A stretch of DNA of 60,691 nt from Isosphaera sp. (lineage in GTDB: Bacteria; Planctomycetota; Planctomycetia; Gemmatales; Gemmataceae): positions 1 to 60,691 of the forward strand of contig PNKH01000039.1 in NCBI GenBank assembly GCA_013822345.1, written 5' to 3'. Positions 8,296-16,244 of this stretch are shown piece by piece. Under the pieces are notes generated by a model, which saw nothing but the letters and a program-made list of their open reading frames with translations, had not been told where the DNA came from and did not search any database. The position numbers and the translations under genes are program-made. The first letter of the stretch is position 1; each line of letters begins with the position of its first letter.

Positions 8296-8744
8296 TCGGC
8301 CCGTGGGTCATCCCCTCGTCACCGCCGCCGGGCGGTTTCGTGATGGACGCGACGGTCCCAGCGGCGTGGCTGTTCACCACTACCGGCTCGGCATACACGT
8401 CCGGGGTCCTCGGCCGGATTCAAGCCCTGGGGTCGTGCGTGCCGGGGTGGTGGACTCTCGACCTCGTGGCTGCGCTACGGGCGGGCGAACGACAGGGATT
8501 ACGGTCGGCCGCCGAGGTCGATCGGTTTCTGTCGCCGTTGCCCCAGTTCCGCATCTACGTCGAGGACGACACACCGGCGCTGGCCTGGCCGGACATCATT
8601 TCTGTGAGCCGCCGCCAGAGGGTGTCGGTGGAGCGCGCCGCGTACCTCGAACTCGCCCTGCGGCTGAGCCTCCCCCTCGCCACCAACGACCCCGCCCTCA
8701 CCCGCGCCGCCGCGGCCGCCGGCGCCCCGCTCTTCACCCCGTGA
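8292..8744 (+). CDS. PIN-domain toxin (VapC-like), catalytic site altered
   Basis: A protein of up to 150 residues of the PIN ribonuclease family. The first Asp is in VMDATVPAAWLF, and the C-terminal half has AAYLELALRLSLPLATNDPAL, where the last Asp lies. In close relatives the third acidic residue sits just before AAYLELA (usually YDAAYLELA); here it reads ERAAYLELA, so that Asp is replaced by Arg. The Glu/Asn helix is also changed (TLDLVAALRAGE). Translation may start at GTG 8292 by coupling, or at ATG 8343, which fits the family start better. The toxin may be weak or inactive. Confidence 0.82.
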   Translation: MIGPWVIPSSPPPGGFVMDATVPAAWLFTTTGSAYTSGVLGRIQALGSCVPGWWTLDLVAALRAGERQGLRSAAEVDRFLSPLPQFRIYVEDDTPALAWPDIISVSRRQRVSVERAAYLELALRLSLPLATNDPALTRAAAAAGAPLFTP

Positions 8745-8763
8745 CCCGCACCCCAGGTGACCC

Positions 8764-10677
8764 GTGCTCCGCCGGCTCTTCCTCCTCGCCGTCTTGCTCA
8801 CCCCGGCCCCGGCCGCCGCGCAGACGCCCCCGCCGCCGAAGCTCGACCCGGCGGCCGCCGAGCTCCGCGACTACGTCCGGGCGAACTACACCAAGTTCGA
8901 GTACCAGGTCCCGATGCGCGACGGGGTCAGGCTGTTCACCGCCGTCTACGTCCCGAAGGACGACTCGACGACCTACCCGATCCTCCTCATGCGGACGCCG
9001 TACGGCTGCCAGCCGTACGGCGTCGATAAGTACCCGGACTCGCTGCGGCCCGGCGAGCGGTACGCCAAGGGCGGGTACATCTTCGTCTACCAGGACGTCC
9101 GCGGGCGGTGGGCGTCGGAGGGCGAGTTCGTCAACGTCCGCCCGCACCACCCGGCCAAGAAGGACAAGGAGATCGACGAGAGCAGCGACACGTTCGACAC
9201 CGTCGAGTGGCTGCTGAAGCACGTCAAGGGGCACAACGGGAAGGTCGGCCAGTGGGGCATCTCGTACCCCGGGTTCTACGCCGTCTGCGGGATGATCGAC
9301 GCCCACCCGGCGATGAAAGCCGTGTCCCCGCAGGCCCCGGTCATGGACTGGTTCGTCGGCGACGACTTCCACCACAACGGCTGCCTGTTCCTCCCGCACT
9401 GCTTCAACTTCATGGCCGGGTTCGGCAAGGCCCGCCCCGAGCCGACCAAGAAGTTCGGCCGGCCGGCGTTCGAGCACGGCACCCCCGACGGGTATCAGTT
9501 CTTCCTCGACATGGGGCCGCTCCGGAACGCCGACGCGAAGCACTACAAGGGCGAGATCGCGTTCTGGAACGAGGTGATGGCGCACCCGAACTACGACGAC
9601 TTCTGGAAGGCCCGCAACCTCCGGCAGCACGTCAAGAACGTGAAGCCGGCCGTCATGACCGTCGGCGGGTGGTTCGACGCCGAGAACCTGTTCGGGGCGC
9701 TCGAGACGTTCAAGGCGGCCGAGGCGAACGCCCCCCCGAGGCACAACCACCTGGTGATGGGGCCGTGGGTCCACGGCGGGTGGAGCCGGCAGGACGGCGA
9801 CAAGCTCGGAGACGTGAGCTTTGCCGCCAAGACCGGCCCGTTCTACCGCGACGCGATCGAGTTCCCCTTCTTCGAGCACCACCTGAAGGGGGTCGGCGAG
9901 GCGAAGCACCCGAAGGCGTGGGTGTTCGAGACCGGCACCAACCGGTGGCGGAAGTTCGACGCCTGGCCGCCGAAGGAGACACGCTCCGAACCCCTCGCGC
10001 TTCGCGCGGACGGGAGGCTGAGCCGGTTCGTGCGGTTATCCACCCCCGTCCAGGAAAAGGTGGAACCCGCCTTCGACGAGTTCGTCTCCGACCCCGCCCG
10101 GCCGGTCCCGTACCTGAACAAGACGACGATCGGGATGGCCCAGGAGTACATGACCGCCGACCAGCGGTTCGCGGCACAGCGGCCGGACGTGCTCGTCTAC
10201 CGGACCGCCCCGCTGACCGCGGACCTGACCGTCGCCGGCCCGGTCGAGGTGGAGTTGTACGTCTCGACCACCGGGACCGACGCCGACTGGGTGGTGAAGC
10301 TGATCGACGTGTACCCGGACGACGCGTCCGACCCGGACCCGAACCCGGCCGGGGTGCGGATGGGCGGGTATCAGCAGCTCGTCCGCGGCGAGCCGTTCCG
10401 CGGCAAGTTCCGCGACGGGTTCGAGAAGCCGGAGCCGTTCAAGCCCGGCGAGGTGGTGAAGGTCAAGTTCGCGATGCCGGACGTGCTCCACACGTTCCGC
10501 CCCGGCCACCGGCTGATGGTGCAGGTGCAGTCGACCTGGTTCCCGCTGGTGGACCGCAACCCGCAGACGTTCTGCGACATCAACCGGGCCGACGAGAAGG
10601 CGTTCACGAAGCAGACGCACCGCGTCTACCGCGACGCCGACCGCCCGTCGAAGGTGACACTCCGGGTGCTGGAGTAA
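8764..10677 (+). CDS. CocE/NonD-family alpha/beta hydrolase, exported
   Basis: A 637-residue serine hydrolase of the X-Pro dipeptidyl peptidase S15/CocE family. A signal peptide is at residues 1-20 (MLRRLFLLAVLLTPAPAAAQ, read from a GTG). The N-terminal motif is VPMRDGVRLFTAVYVPKD. The nucleophile is Ser167 in WGISYPG; a later Asp lies in the stretch around YPDDASDPDP and a His in the TFRPGHRLMV region. The C-terminal jelly-roll domain ends KVTLRVLE. Family members cleave acyl or peptide bonds of varied small molecules. Only 19 bases separate it from the toxin gene, but a functional link is not implied. Confidence 0.9.
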   Translation: MLRRLFLLAVLLTPAPAAAQTPPPPKLDPAAAELRDYVRANYTKFEYQVPMRDGVRLFTAVYVPKDDSTTYPILLMRTPYGCQPYGVDKYPDSLRPGERYAKGGYIFVYQDVRGRWASEGEFVNVRPHHPAKKDKEIDESSDTFDTVEWLLKHVKGHNGKVGQWGISYPGFYAVCGMIDAHPAMKAVSPQAPVMDWFVGDDFHHNGCLFLPHCFNFMAGFGKARPEPTKKFGRPAFEHGTPDGYQFFLDMGPLRNADAKHYKGEIAFWNEVMAHPNYDDFWKARNLRQHVKNVKPAVMTVGGWFDAENLFGALETFKAAEANAPPRHNHLVMGPWVHGGWSRQDGDKLGDVSFAAKTGPFYRDAIEFPFFEHHLKGVGEAKHPKAWVFETGTNRWRKFDAWPPKETRSEPLALRADGRLSRFVRLSTPVQEKVEPAFDEFVSDPARPVPYLNKTTIGMAQEYMTADQRFAAQRPDVLVYRTAPLTADLTVAGPVEVELYVSTTGTDADWVVKLIDVYPDDASDPDPNPAGVRMGGYQQLVRGEPFRGKFRDGFEKPEPFKPGEVVKVKFAMPDVLHTFRPGHRLMVQVQSTWFPLVDRNPQTFCDINRADEKAFTKQTHRVYRDADRPSKVTLRVLE

Positions 10678-10709
10678 GCGCGTGTTCGAAGGCCGGGGGC
10701 GGGTGTTCA

Positions 10710-10774
10710 CGTAGCACACGCGTCCTCGCTTGTGCCGCTCCCAGCGGGGCACAAGCGAGAACGCGTGTGCTACG
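10710..10774. repeat. 27-bp inverted repeat, CGTAGCACACG family, copy 1
   Basis: Arms 10710-10736 and 10748-10774 pair with one mismatch. A second copy with the same outline lies at 22267-22331. It follows the hydrolase gene by about 30 bases. Confidence 0.9.
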
Positions 10775-10904
10775 AGATGAGCCGCTTGTCGGATTAAGTA
10801 GAATCTGTGAAGAATCCGTGTTGAAAGCGGGTGGGAAAGGAGTAAGGTTGAGTTCCGGAGTGGTGATCCGTTCGGTGGGGGTCGTCGAGTCCGAGGGCAC
10901 TTGA

Positions 10905-11834
10905 GTGGAACCAGTCGTCGAATCGGTCGGGGCGGGGAGTCGGTCGTCCGCCGAGGCGGGGCTCTCGATCCTGGCCGTCGCCGGGGCGGTGGCCGGGGCG
11001 GTGGCCGGGGCCGGGCTGGGGGGCGCCGACCCGGCCCTGACCGGGAGCCTGGGCACGATGCTCGGCAGCGGACTGGCCGCCGCCGGGTGGGGGGTGGTCG
11101 GCCGGGCCGCGCGGCGGGCGCCGGCGGCCGCGGGCACGGGGGGCACGGGGATGGACGACCGGCGGTGGTTCGCCGAGCTGGAGGGGGTGGACGCGGACTT
11201 CCGGCGGATGGCCGCGGAGGTCGAGGGGGCGCTGGCCGGGGCGGTCCGGGCGGTCCTCGACCGGGACCCGGAGTCGGCCGCCCGGGTGCTCGACCGGGAG
11301 CCGGAGGTCGACGAGATGGAGTGCCGGATCGAGGACCGGTGCTACCGCATCCTGCTCCTGTTCCACCCGGTCGCCCGGGACCTCCGGCAGGTGACCGCGG
11401 TGTCCCGGATGACGGCCGAGCTGGAGCGGATCGGGGACATCGCGGCCCGGGTGGCCGGGCGGGCGTCGGCCCTGGCCGCGCTGCCGCCCCGCCCGCTCCC
11501 GGCCGGGCTGGCCCCGCTCGCCGGGGCGGCCGCCGGCCTGGTCCACGCGGCCGTCGACTCGTACCACCGCCGGGACCCGGCCGCGGCCCGCGGGGTGTGC
11601 CGGGCCCGGAACGAGGTGGTCGGGCTCGGGGAGGCGGTGGCCGGCGAGGTGGTGGCGGCGATGAAGGCGGACCCGGCGGCGGTCGAGCCGGGGCTGAACC
11701 TGCTGGCCGTCGCCCAGGGGCTGCGGCGGGTGGCCGAGCGGGCCACCAACCTGGCCGAGGACGCCGTCTTCCTGGCCGAGGGCCGGAGCATCCGCCACCA
11801 CTGGGACACCGGGTGCCTCGCCCGGGCCGAGTAG
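10905..11834 (+). CDS. PhoU-domain protein with a hydrophobic Gly/Ala-rich N-terminus
   Basis: A 309-residue protein whose residues of about 83-300 form two PhoU-like three-helix repeats: MDDRRWFAELEGVDADFRRM, VDEMECRIEDRCYRILL, HPVARDLRQVTAVSRMTAEL and ERIGDIAARV in the first, and GLRRVAERATNLAEDAVFL in the second. PhoU proteins modulate phosphate uptake and PhoR signalling. The first 82 residues, read from GTG 10905, hold a Gly/Ala-rich hydrophobic stretch (residues about 20-65) that could anchor the protein in a membrane. The canonical PhoU start would be ATG 11151, so the extension may be untranslated. No pst genes are in the window. Confidence 0.82.
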   Translation: MEPVVESVGAGSRSSAEAGLSILAVAGAVAGAVAGAGLGGADPALTGSLGTMLGSGLAAAGWGVVGRAARRAPAAAGTGGTGMDDRRWFAELEGVDADFRRMAAEVEGALAGAVRAVLDRDPESAARVLDREPEVDEMECRIEDRCYRILLLFHPVARDLRQVTAVSRMTAELERIGDIAARVAGRASALAALPPRPLPAGLAPLAGAAAGLVHAAVDSYHRRDPAAARGVCRARNEVVGLGEAVAGEVVAAMKADPAAVEPGLNLLAVAQGLRRVAERATNLAEDAVFLAEGRSIRHHWDTGCLARAE

Positions 11835-11899
11835 CCGTCTCCCGGTTCGTCCAACCCTCCCCCGCCCGCCGGACCGGACGCCGGCGGGCGGGGGTCGTG

Positions 11900-12871
11900 T
11901 CACCCCGCGGCCGCCCTGGTCTTGGCCAGTCCGGTCTTCGCCACCGCGAGCGGGTCCTGCTTCCAGTACTCGCGGTTGAACAACTCCAGCGACACGTACC
12001 CGGCGTAGTTCATCGCCCGCAGGGCCGCGAACACCTCCTTCAGCGGGGCGACCCCGTCCCCGGGGTAGACCCGGTCGGCGTCCACGATCTTCTCCCGCTC
12101 GATCTTCGGGTAGTCGTTCAGGTGGAAGATGCCGACCGCCCGCCCGGCCAGCAGCCCGAGGCCGGCGAAGTCCGACCCGCCCTTGTACAGGTGGTACACG
12201 TCCGGGAGGATCGCGCCCGTCCCGTCCCCGCACTCGGCCGCGACGCACAGCGCCTCGCCGAGCCGCCGGAGCGTCTTCGAGTGGCCCCACAGCTCGACCA
12301 GCGGGGTGACGCCCATCGTCTTGCCGAGGTCGAGCAGGGCCCGGTAGCGGTCGGCCGCGGCGACGAGGTCGAGCACCGGCTGGCTGAACTTCGGGTCGTC
12401 GCGCTTGCTCCCGCCGCCGGTCGCCCCGACCGGCGGGGCGGCGACCCGCGGGCTGCCGATCTCGGCCGCCCAGCCCATGTCCCGCTTCGCGACCTCCAGC
12501 CCCTTCTTCCGCCGCTCCGGGTCCTCGACCACCCACTCGGCGAACCCGATCACGTCGGCCACCTTCAGCCCGGCGTCGGCGACCCGCTTGCGGATGTCCT
12601 TGGTGGTGCCGCCGGCCTTCAGGTGCTCGTCGATCTCGCTCACCCACGGCTCGATCGCGTCGTACCCGGCCTTGGCGGCGATGTCGATGAGTTCGGCCAG
12701 CGGGCGCGGCTTCCCCCACTGGCCCTCGGGGAGCCGGACGGTGCTGGTGTTCAGGCAGAACCCGAACGCCGGCTTGGGCGGATCGGCCGAGCCGGACGCG
12801 TCAGCGACGGTCGCCCCGGCGGCGGCGACCCCGGCGAGCCAGGTGCGGCGGGAGACGGGCTCGGTGGACAT
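11900..12871 (-). CDS. Sugar phosphate isomerase/epimerase-like TIM barrel, Tat signal
   Basis: A 323-residue xylose isomerase-like TIM-barrel protein with a twin-arginine signal (SRRTWLAGVAAAGATVADAS), so it is likely periplasmic. Family strands include FGFCLNTSTVR, YDAIEPWVSEID, TPLVELWGHS, IFHLNDYP and YVSLELFNREYW, with the Glu/Asp/His residues that normally bind a metal ion. The substrate cannot be read from the sequence. The ATG at 12871 starts the Tat signal. It is separated from the polyketide operon upstream by a 34-bp hairpin repeat, so co-transcription with that operon is doubtful. Confidence 0.88.
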   Translation of the reverse strand: MSTEPVSRRTWLAGVAAAGATVADASGSADPPKPAFGFCLNTSTVRLPEGQWGKPRPLAELIDIAAKAGYDAIEPWVSEIDEHLKAGGTTKDIRKRVADAGLKVADVIGFAEWVVEDPERRKKGLEVAKRDMGWAAEIGSPRVAAPPVGATGGGSKRDDPKFSQPVLDLVAAADRYRALLDLGKTMGVTPLVELWGHSKTLRRLGEALCVAAECGDGTGAILPDVYHLYKGGSDFAGLGLLAGRAVGIFHLNDYPKIEREKIVDADRVYPGDGVAPLKEVFAALRAMNYAGYVSLELFNREYWKQDPLAVAKTGLAKTRAAAG

Positions 12872-12900
12872 GGTCTTCCCCGTGGAGGCGGTGCCGCCCG

Positions 12901-12999
12901 GGCGAACCCCGACCGTCAGGGAGGGGGTGACGTCCCCGTCCCGGGGTGTCGCCCCATCTCGGGGCGACGTCACCCCCTCCCTGACGGTCGGGGTTCGCC
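12901..12999. repeat. Perfect 34-bp inverted repeat with inner palindrome
   Basis: Arms 12901-12934 and 12966-12999 are perfect complements (outer end GGCGAACCCCGACCGTC). The 31-base centre holds further short complementary runs (CCCGG, GGGGC/GCCCC). It lies between the polyketide synthase stop (13017) and the isomerase start (12871), where it could end transcription of the polyketide operon. Confidence 0.92.
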
Positions 13000-13016
13000 G
13001 GACACAGCCTGGGATG

Positions 13017-14177
13017 TTACCCGAACAGGGCCGCCTCCGCCACCAGCCCGGGGCCGAACCCGAGGGCGACGCACGGCCGCGCGGCGCCCGCCCGGCGGAG
13101 CCGGTCGAGGACGAACAGGACGGTCGGGCTGGACATGTTCCCGAAGTCGGCCAGCACCCCGCGGGACGCGGCCAGGGCGTCGGCCGGTAGGCCCAACCCC
13201 TCGCCGACCGCGGCCAGCACCTTCGGCCCGCCGGGGTGGACCGCCCAGCTCCCGACCGCGGAGAGTGACAGTCCGTTGTCACCGAGCCACGCGTCGAGCC
13301 ACGGGCGGAGGCGGGCGGCGATCAGCCCGGGGACGCGGCGGGACAGCGTCATCTCGAACCCGTGGTCGCCGACCGCCCACGCCATGTCCGCGGCCGAGTC
13401 GGGGATCAGGCACGACCCGGACGCGAGCAGGTGCCAGGGGAACGTCCCGCCGTCTCCCGTGGGCGAGGCACTCCTGCCCCGCTCGGTCGAGTGCGAGGCG
13501 GGAGTGCCTCGCCCGCCGGCGCCGGCGACCGCGGCCGCCCCGTCGGCGAAGATGGCGTTGGCGACCAGCCGGTCGGCGGCGCTGCCGTAGTAGTAGTGGA
13601 GGCTGCACAGCTCGACGGCGCACAGCAGCACCCGGGCGGCCGGGTCGGCGGCGGCGAACGCGTTGGCCACCCGCAGCCCGTTCAGCGCCCCGTGGCAGCC
13701 CATGAACCCGACGTGCGTCCGCTCGACCGTCGGCCGCAGGCCGAGGCCGGTGATGAGGGCGAGGTCGACGCCCGGGGCGGCGAACCCGGTGCACGACACC
13801 GTCACCAGGTGGGTGACCGATTCCGGGGCGAACCCGGCCTCGGCGAGCGCCGGCCGGGCGGCCCGCAGGGCGAGCGGCCCGGCCTCCTCGGCGTACACCC
13901 GCATCCGCTCGGCGGTCGTCGGCCCGACCCCGTCGTTGGCGGCGGTCGGGAGGAACGGCGACCCGGTCTCGGCGGTGCCGCGGAGCACGTCCCGCACGAC
14001 CGGCCCGCCGATCACCTGGTGCCGCCGGCCGATCCCGCTCCCGGCGTACACCGGCCCGAGCCACGTCGAGGTCCGCACGTCCGGCCCGGCGAGGCGGCGG
14101 GCGACCCCCAGCCCGTCCTCGGGGGTGAGGTGGTCCGGCGGGTGGGCGGTGCCGAGGCCGAGGACGGCGAAGCTCAT
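13017..14177 (-). CDS. Type III polyketide synthase (chalcone synthase-like)
   Basis: A 386-residue homodimer-type enzyme that condenses an acyl-CoA starter with malonyl-CoA. Catalytic Cys129 lies in VSCTGFAAPGVD, His314 in WAVHPGGPKVL and Asn347 in FGNMSSPTVLFVL; these form the expected triad. GFMGCHGALNGLR and the C-terminal ALGFGPGLVAE are also family features. Residues of about 222-239 are encoded by an inserted palindromic repeat and have no place in the family. It overlaps the flavoprotein gene by 4 bases and is the last gene of a three-gene operon with a methyltransferase. The organisation resembles the Streptomyces srsABC type of phenolic-lipid operon, which suggests an alkylresorcinol, pyrone or quinone product; that is inference. 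Confidence 0.94.
   Translation of the reverse strand: MSFAVLGLGTAHPPDHLTPEDGLGVARRLAGPDVRTSTWLGPVYAGSGIGRRHQVIGGPVVRDVLRGTAETGSPFLPTAANDGVGPTTAERMRVYAEEAGPLALRAARPALAEAGFAPESVTHLVTVSCTGFAAPGVDLALITGLGLRPTVERTHVGFMGCHGALNGLRVANAFAAADPAARVLLCAVELCSLHYYYGSAADRLVANAIFADGAAAVAGAGGRGTPASHSTERGRSASPTGDGGTFPWHLLASGSCLIPDSAADMAWAVGDHGFEMTLSRRVPGLIAARLRPWLDAWLGDNGLSLSAVGSWAVHPGGPKVLAAVGEGLGLPADALAASRGVLADFGNMSSPTVLFVLDRLRRAGAARPCVALGFGPGLVAEAALFG
13461..13514. repeat. Palindromic repeat inside the polyketide synthase gene
   Basis: GGGCGAGGCACTCC at 13461 pairs with GGAGTGCCTCGCCC ending at 13514, with imperfect pairing further in. It encodes about 18 residues in frame. The core is close to the intergenic repeat at 2683. 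Confidence 0.85.
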
Positions 14178-15469
14178 GCGCGGGCCACGCGGGGCAGGGG
14201 GGACATCTGGTTCAGGGCGGACACCACCGGCCGGGCGGCGGCCGGGAACAGGCTCAAGGCGCGGATCGCGACTCCGGTCAGGGTCGGCGACCGGAGGACC
14301 CGCGACACCGCCCGGCAGACGCGCTGCCGGCGGCCGACCACCCGGCGGTGGGTCGCTTCCCACTCGGCGGCGAGGGCGTCGTCCCACCGGTCAACGGCGC
14401 GGGCGGCGATCGGGGCGAGCGCGGCGGCGGATGTCACCGCCCACGCCATCCCCTCGCCGGTGAACGGCTCGACGTAACCCGCGGCATCGCCGACGACGAA
14501 CGTGCGGTGTCCGGCGAGGCGCGTCGGCCGGCGGGTCAGGGCGGGGGTCCCCTTCCACGGGGCGGCCGCGAAGCCGTCGGGGACCGGCCACCCGACCTCG
14601 CGCAGAATCGTCTCGGCCGCCGGGCCGGGTCCGCCTTCCGCCCGCACGAAGGCGACGTCGAACGCGGCGGCCACGTCGAGCCGGCCGTCCTCGACCCGGA
14701 CCAGGCCGACGTACCCGCCGCGGCCGGTCGCCATGTGGATCGTGCCCGGGGCGTAGAACACCGGGGCGTCGGCCGGTAGAACAACGCCGGCACCGATCCG
14801 GGATCCGGGTTCCGCGTCTCCGTTGGTGAGGCCCGACCCCTGGACGAGAAGGCGGGTCGCAACGGGCTCGCCGCCGAGCGTTACCGAGCGAGAGTCGCCT
14901 TTCCCCTCACCCGCCGCTCCGCGGCGACCTCTCCCCGCCGGGGAGAGGTGGGGGCCGCCGGCCCCCTCGTCAGCTTTGCGGGTCGGCAACGCTCGGAGGG
15001 GCGGCTTGAGCCACACCTCTCCCCGGCGGGGAGAGGTCGCCGGCGCTTCGCCGGCGGGTGAGGGGGAACCACCTTCAGACCCCACCAACCCGCCGACCGA
15101 CTCCGCGGGCGTCCACTTCGCCACCACGCCCGGCCGGAACTCGACCCCCGCACTCACCGCCGCCTCGGCCAACCGGGTGTCGAGCGCCGTCCGCGACAGG
15201 GCCACCCCGCCCGGCAGCGGCAGCGTCGCCCGCCGCCGGCCGGCCGCGACCGACACCCGGTCGAGCGGCACCGCCCCGCGCAGGACGTGCCCCAACCCGA
15301 GGCGCGCCAGCGTGCCGACCGCGGCCCTGTTCAGGCAGCACCCGCACACCTTCGACCGCGGGAACGCGGCCTTGTCGACCAGCAAGACCCGGCACCCGCG
15401 GCGGGCCAACTCCCGCGCCGCGACCGACCCCGCCGGCCCGGCCCCGACGACGACCGCGTCCCACGTCAT
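14174..15469 (-). CDS. FAD-dependent oxidoreductase, geranylgeranyl-reductase/monooxygenase type
   Basis: A 431-residue flavoprotein. The Rossmann motif VVVGAGPAGSVAARELARRG is at residues 6-25, then LLVDKAAFPRSKVCGCCLN, and the second FAD motif FVVGDAAGYVEPFTGEGMAWA near residue 345. Family members hydroxylate or reduce lipophilic substrates. Residues of about 134-190 derive from a 168-bp palindromic repeat inserted in frame, which lengthens a loop with low-complexity sequence. The gene overlaps both neighbours by 4 bases, so it is translationally coupled to the methyltransferase before it and the polyketide synthase after it. It probably oxidises the polyketide product, as SrsC does in the srs pathway; this is by analogy. 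Confidence 0.9.
   Translation of the reverse strand: MTWDAVVVGAGPAGSVAARELARRGCRVLLVDKAAFPRSKVCGCCLNRAAVGTLARLGLGHVLRGAVPLDRVSVAAGRRRATLPLPGGVALSRTALDTRLAEAAVSAGVEFRPGVVAKWTPAESVGGLVGSEGGSPSPAGEAPATSPRRGEVWLKPPLRALPTRKADEGAGGPHLSPAGRGRRGAAGEGKGDSRSVTLGGEPVATRLLVQGSGLTNGDAEPGSRIGAGVVLPADAPVFYAPGTIHMATGRGGYVGLVRVEDGRLDVAAAFDVAFVRAEGGPGPAAETILREVGWPVPDGFAAAPWKGTPALTRRPTRLAGHRTFVVGDAAGYVEPFTGEGMAWAVTSAAALAPIAARAVDRWDDALAAEWEATHRRVVGRRQRVCRAVSRVLRSPTLTGVAIRALSLFPAAARPVVSALNQMSPLPRVARA
14901..15068. repeat. 168-bp terminal-inverted-repeat element inside the flavoprotein gene
   Basis: The left end 14901-14949 and right end 15015-15068 are inverted copies (TTCCCCTCACCCGCC at one end, GGCGGGTGAGGGGGAA at the other) and each carries an inner hairpin of CTCTCCCC/GGGGAGAG. 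The length is 56 codons with no stop in the reading frame. It looks like a MITE-like or REP-like element; no transposase is inside. Confidence 0.88.
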
Positions 15470-16164
15470 CGCCGCTCCCACGTCAGCAGGAACCGGGCCG
15501 GGAACCGCCGCCGCACCGCCGCCCCGGTCAGCCCCGCCGCCCCGGCCACGGCCAGCGCCTCCGCCGGGGTGAACGCCGACCGCACCGACGCCGGGCCGTC
15601 GAACCGGACGACCGGGGAGCGGGTGAGCAAACGGCACGCCGCCCACACCCCGCAGTAGTTGAACCGCGACCGGGCCAGGTCGTTCACCAGCACCAGCTCG
15701 CCGGCCGCAGCCCGCATCCGGGACAGGAGTGACACCGCGTCGTCACCGGCCAGGTGGTGGAGGAACAGCGAGCAGGTGACGGCGTCGAACCCGGCGGGGA
15801 GCGGGTCGCGGAGGGCGTCGTGTACGAAGAACCGCCCGGACGGGCACGCCGCCACCGCGGCCGCCACCGCGGTCGGGCTGAGGTCGCACCCGGCGACCTC
15901 GAGCCGCACCCCGGCCCGGGCCGCCTTCTGCAGGAGGGCGGCCGGCACGTCCCCGCTCCCGGTCGCCACGTCGAGCAGCCGGACCGGCCGGCCGAGCCGC
16001 GCGGCCAGCCGCCGGACCGGCGGCCACAGCACCCCGGCCGACCAACTCCACCGGTTCAGCCGGGCCAGCCCGGCGAGGGCCCGGCGGTGCGCCTCCGGGT
16101 CGAGGTCGGGGTCGTCCATCAGTTCGGGGACGCGGTCGCGGGTGCGGAGGCGGGAGAGGAACAC
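15466..16164 (-). CDS. Class I SAM-dependent methyltransferase
   Basis: About 232 residues from the GTG at 16164 (an in-frame ATG at 16227 would add 21). The SAM motif is VRLLDVATGSGDVPAALLQ, followed by the acidic strand VAGCDLSPTAV, and AVTCSLFLHHLAGDDA as the post-motif. The N-terminal RVPELMDDPDLDPEAHRRAL and the C-terminal FTPAEALAVAGAAGL are common in this methyltransferase group beside type III polyketide synthases. A GGAG lies 7 bases before the GTG, and this start leaves room for a promoter towards the divergent trmB. It is the first gene of the operon with the flavoprotein and polyketide synthase and probably methylates their product. Confidence 0.88.
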   Translation of the reverse strand: MFLSRLRTRDRVPELMDDPDLDPEAHRRALAGLARLNRWSWSAGVLWPPVRRLAARLGRPVRLLDVATGSGDVPAALLQKAARAGVRLEVAGCDLSPTAVAAAVAACPSGRFFVHDALRDPLPAGFDAVTCSLFLHHLAGDDAVSLLSRMRAAAGELVLVNDLARSRFNYCGVWAACRLLTRSPVVRFDGPASVRSAFTPAEALAVAGAAGLTGAAVRRRFPARFLLTWERR

Positions 16165-16244
16165 CGGCGGGCTCCGCACGGGGCGTCGGCGGTACCATTG
16201 TAGGTGCGGCGGAAGTCGCCCGCCCAACCGCCCCCGAGGCGCCC

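Noticed and set aside
4005-12871. An ebo cluster made of the two TIM-barrel isomerases and the pyrophosphatase
   Set aside because: Both isomerases carry Tat signals and do not look like EboE; they are on different strands and kilobases apart, with no other ebo gene.
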